Made by a program: the position numbers and the translations under genes
Origin: Tetraselmis striata
Taxonomy: Eukaryota > Chlorophyta > Chlorodendrophyceae > Chlorodendrales > Chlorodendraceae
DNA length: 64,000 nt
Reading direction: 5' to 3'
Assembly (NCBI GenBank): GCA_006384855.1
Contig: VCJN01000622.1
Location: 62,001-126,000, forward strand
In this document: one piece after another, positions 61,376 through 64,000 of the stretch
Layout of the letters: each line of letters begins with the position of its first letter
Numbering within the stretch: position 1 is the first letter of the stretch
The notes under the pieces: model-generated
What the model saw: only the letters and a program-made list of their open reading frames with translations
What the model was told of the DNA's origin: nothing
Database searches by the model: none

Positions 61376-63919
61376 ATGACCGACCGTTCTTCTGCCCCGC
61401 AGGCCAGCGAAGCCTTTCGCCAGGCCCAAGAGCAAATTCAGCCTTACATCTCCTTCCTAGACAGTTTGCCCCTTCAACCGGATCACAGAGACAAGCTTTT
61501 TAAGGAGGGTGTGAATGCCGTTGCTAGACAATTGCCACATGGGCTCGCCCCTTCTCCGTGTCTGCCTTCGGAGGTAGGCGGACCGTTGTACACCGCGCCT
61601 CCATGCGGTACGGGTCCGGAACGGGCCGGTACCGGCCCGCGGAGCCAGCAAAGCAAGCGCCCAACACCCTCGCCAAGCTCCCGCGAGCGGGGGAGAGCTT
61701 CTTGTCAAGGGGCGGAAAGGCGTGTGAGATTCGATTGGAGGAAGGTTGGCGATGCAACCTTTCTCACAAGGCAAGCCGCAGTGAAGGAGTTGACCTGGAT
61801 GATGGACGAATGGAGGCACCAATATACCAGCAAGGGCGCGTATGTGAGCGCTCCTCACTCGTGTTGTCTGAAGCGCAGGCATATTGTACCAGCATCTTGG
61901 CATGTTCCACGATTGTATTCACTAACAAGGCTTGGCTATCGGCAGGTGTATAAATGCGCCTCCCACGTTAATTTCCCTGCGCATCTCCGCATCTGTCATG
62001 ATCCGGTGAGCAAGCGTTGGGAGATGCATCGGGACCACCGCCTCCACTCGCAGCAGGAGGTTGACGTCGTCGTGGACGGCAAAGTTCGCATTCCTCAGCG
62101 AGTTAAGGCCCAGATGAAGGAGCACATCGACGACGCGCCAATGCGACTTGTGGAGGAACTTAACAAAGAAGACATGAAGATTGCGGACGCGAGGGCGTGG
62201 CGAGTAACGTTTAAAGCATGGAAAAAGAGCCTCACCCGCGCAGAGAAGGGGCCCCGGGCCTACGAGTATATTGCCGATCTCAGAGATTGGGCTCGTCGCA
62301 ACGAGATGCCACCTCTGAACTCCGGTGACAGCGACGCGTTGGTTGTCCTACAGTTCAGCGAGGAGGCCGAAGGAGCGGTGTTCACAACGATGGGCCTTTT
62401 TAGGACCTTGCGCCTCGCCGAAACGGGAAGTCTCCCACTCTTCCTCGTCACGGACGGCACGCACAAGATTCACTACGGCAAGTGGGTCCTGTTGACCCTG
62501 GGCACCCACTCAATCGAGTATGACATGGAGAAGTACGACCTCGTTCACAGCTTCCGCCCAATCTCGTTCTGCTTCGCGCAAGAGGAGGATGGGGCAGCGA
62601 TGACCCTCATGTTCCAGACGACGATGGACACGCACAAGATGTTGTATGGCAGTTCGCCCAACGTGCGCGGACTCTTGAGCGACAAAGGGGGCGGAATTCA
62701 CGTCGCCAAACGAAACGTTTTCCCTACTGCGAGGGTGCGCCCCCCCCCCCTCCACCCGTTTGGCGCTTCTCGGTGGAATCTCGTGACAGTAGGTACGAAT
62801 CTCTCCCGCTGAGGCGGTTACGCTGTGCATCTCTTGCAGACCATTGGGTGTTGGATACATGTCCTTCACAAGTATAAGTTCAAGAAGGGCACGACGGGCG
62901 TCAACGGTCGACGTGTCCAGGTATGCCGAGGGGAGCACGAGTGGAAGGTGTGCGAATTGTGTGTGAAGGTGATTCATTCTTGCGGCTCTGAGGAAGAGGC
63001 ACAGGCAGTCGGGATCATGTTGTTGCAAGTGATGGCCAGGTCAGCCCCCGGCCCAGTCGCCCGGTGGTTCGAGGACAATTATTTGGGCGCCAACCTCGAC
63101 TGGTGGTCGAGCGCCTCCACCTTCGTGGGAGTTCCCGCCAGGAATAACAACATGGAGGGGTGGCACGATGCTGCCAAGAACGCCTTTCCCAAGGGATTGC
63201 GCAACCCCACCGACTCCCTAATGGAGAAGCACTTCCCAAAGTGGCTGGAGGACGAGACGTACAAGCGCGGCAGCAAGTCTATCAACCATGCCTTCCGCAT
63301 GGAGCTCTCGACGGACGTCCACTTCGCGGTTGACTATCTGCATGCAGCGGGAAGCCATATGGAGGTCGACGAGGCGTTGTATGTCGTGGGCGACCCCTTC
63401 AAGATTGACACTCGTAGCGTCACTAGATCAGCGGTGCTGAAGTACCGCAACAGCTTGGCCGGAAATGTGGGAAGCAGACCGCGATGGACGATTCAAGCGA
63501 TTGAGCGGGGCTTCCTCTTTCTGAATCGAGCGACCCTTCAAAACGGCCAGCCAAGATGCGACTGCGAGCGCTTCTGGTTGTACGGCATCTGCTCCCACCA
63601 GCTTCTGTGGGGTGCCCTACGAGACCCTGCGGAGAAGATGCGACTCGAGAGGCTGGCAGGCGACATGAGCGACCGTCCATCGTCCATCCAAGGCGACGTC
63701 ACGACGACAAAGGGCTCGTTGCACATGGCGGTGGCCTTGTCGTGTGTTTCCGGCGACAAAGCGTCGGCGACGAAGTGGGACACGCGAGACGGGTTGATGT
63801 CATTCAATATCACCCTCTTGGCCCTCCCGAACATAGCGTGTGCCGTGCCGGCGAAGCCGCTGCAGGGATCCCACACGCAGACCTGCCGCCAGGTCTTTAC
63901 GCAGGCCGTCAAGCAGTGA
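61376..63919 (+). CDS. MULE-B transposase with SWIM finger
   Basis: ATG at 61,376. An N-terminal finger-like region (YKCASHVNFPAHLRICHD, then H-x-H) precedes the catalytic core: SLPLFLVTDGTHKIHYGKWV (first Asp, about residue 359), LLSDKGGGIHVA (second Asp), and ARNNNMEGWHDAAK after the intron (Glu). A 105-bp GT-AG intron (62,735-62,839, poly-C in its 5' part, TTGCAG acceptor) contains the only in-frame stop (62,810). Splicing joins NVFPTAR to TIGCWIHVLHKY. The SWIM finger reads CDCERFWLYGICSHQL (about 63,560). The core is intact, so this copy may be active. The last 60 codons run antisense to the convergent methyltransferase-like ORF and may be fortuitous. Confidence 0.85.
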
Positions 63920-64000
63920 TACTCCCACGGAGATGTGTAGATGCACGGTGGGTTGTTGCCCAACATCTTGCGGTAAAGAGCGTGCCCGCGTTTCAGCGTG
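63685..64000 (-). CDS. MULE-B methyltransferase-like gene, 3' part
   Basis: The minus-strand frame entering from the right contains VWDPCSGFAGTAHAMFG (motif I-like), KRVILNDINPSRVSHFVAD (acidic cofactor loop) and EPFVVVTSPWMD (NPPY-like position). It matches a block of MULE-A (EPFVVVMSPWLT). After SPWMD the frame passes into the antisense of the transposase SWIM region, so the natural C-terminus seen in MULE-A (VQIPGTYLTQGP) is missing here. Start is outside the window. Confidence 0.5.

Larger units (their letters stand above)
60562..64000 (+). mobile_element. MULE-B: Mutator-like element running off the window
   Basis: Its left end (about 60,562-60,620, AGGGGGC, then GAGTCAAAATGGGCACATTT and GGACTCG) is the same terminal repeat family as MULE-A. 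It is followed by GTGATCGCTTAGGCTGGGAT, also found at the MULE-A right end. It carries a spliced transposase gene and, on the other strand, a methyltransferase-like gene entering from the right. The right end lies outside. Confidence 0.82.

Overview
The window is eukaryotic DNA dominated by transposable elements (TEs). Two GT-AG-spliced genes, chromodomain retrotransposons, a DIRS-type retroelement and runs of up to 37 G or C point to a large, repeat-rich genome, most likely an alga or other protist. I cannot name the species. I found no convincing single-copy host gene, tRNA, rRNA or CRISPR array; nearly every recognisable reading frame belongs to a mobile element.

Left part (1-12.2 kb): GC-rich satellite-like DNA, long G/C homopolymers, Cys-rich ORFs, a decayed poly-G-bearing DNA transposon with a BED-type zinc finger (about 4.4-6.8 kb, minus strand), a LINE-like fragment, and a decayed DIRS-type element (8.4-11.9 kb, minus strand: gag knuckle, RT, RNase H, Dam-like segment, tyrosine recombinase).

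Middle (12.2-22.4 kb): Ty3-1, a young Ty3/gypsy chromovirus on the minus strand, with 415/416-bp LTRs, a perfect GGGGC target duplication, a tRNA primer site and a polypurine tract. Its pol carries Dam-methyltransferase-like and Nudix-like domains upstream of the protease. Two later elements split it: a 2-kb insert made of two interleaved inverted repeats (16,073-18,103) and an internally deleted copia element with 194-bp LTRs (18,324-19,797).

22.4-29.1 kb is mostly non-coding with a few weak ORFs and short dispersed repeats.

Right part (29.1-64 kb) is a nest. An old AT-rich Ty3-like element (Ty3-3) was split by Ty3-2 (33,249-58,787; LTRs 524/518 bp, TSD TATT). Ty3-2 was split by MULE-A (35.5-40.1 kb, containing satellites and methyltransferase remnants) and by a roughly 15-kb block (41.07-56.15 kb). 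That block holds a GGTGCACC-motif element, a second copy of the poly-G transposon, and a two-gene transposon of about 12 kb. The two-gene transposon has a many-exon minus-strand gene ending in a beta-class DNA methyltransferase domain and a divergent DDE-type transposase gene. 24-bp minisatellite arrays lie beside the first detected exon and in an intron. The window ends inside MULE-B, whose spliced transposase gene converges on a second methyltransferase-like gene. The recurring theme is independent association of DNA-methyltransferase-like domains with five different TE lineages.
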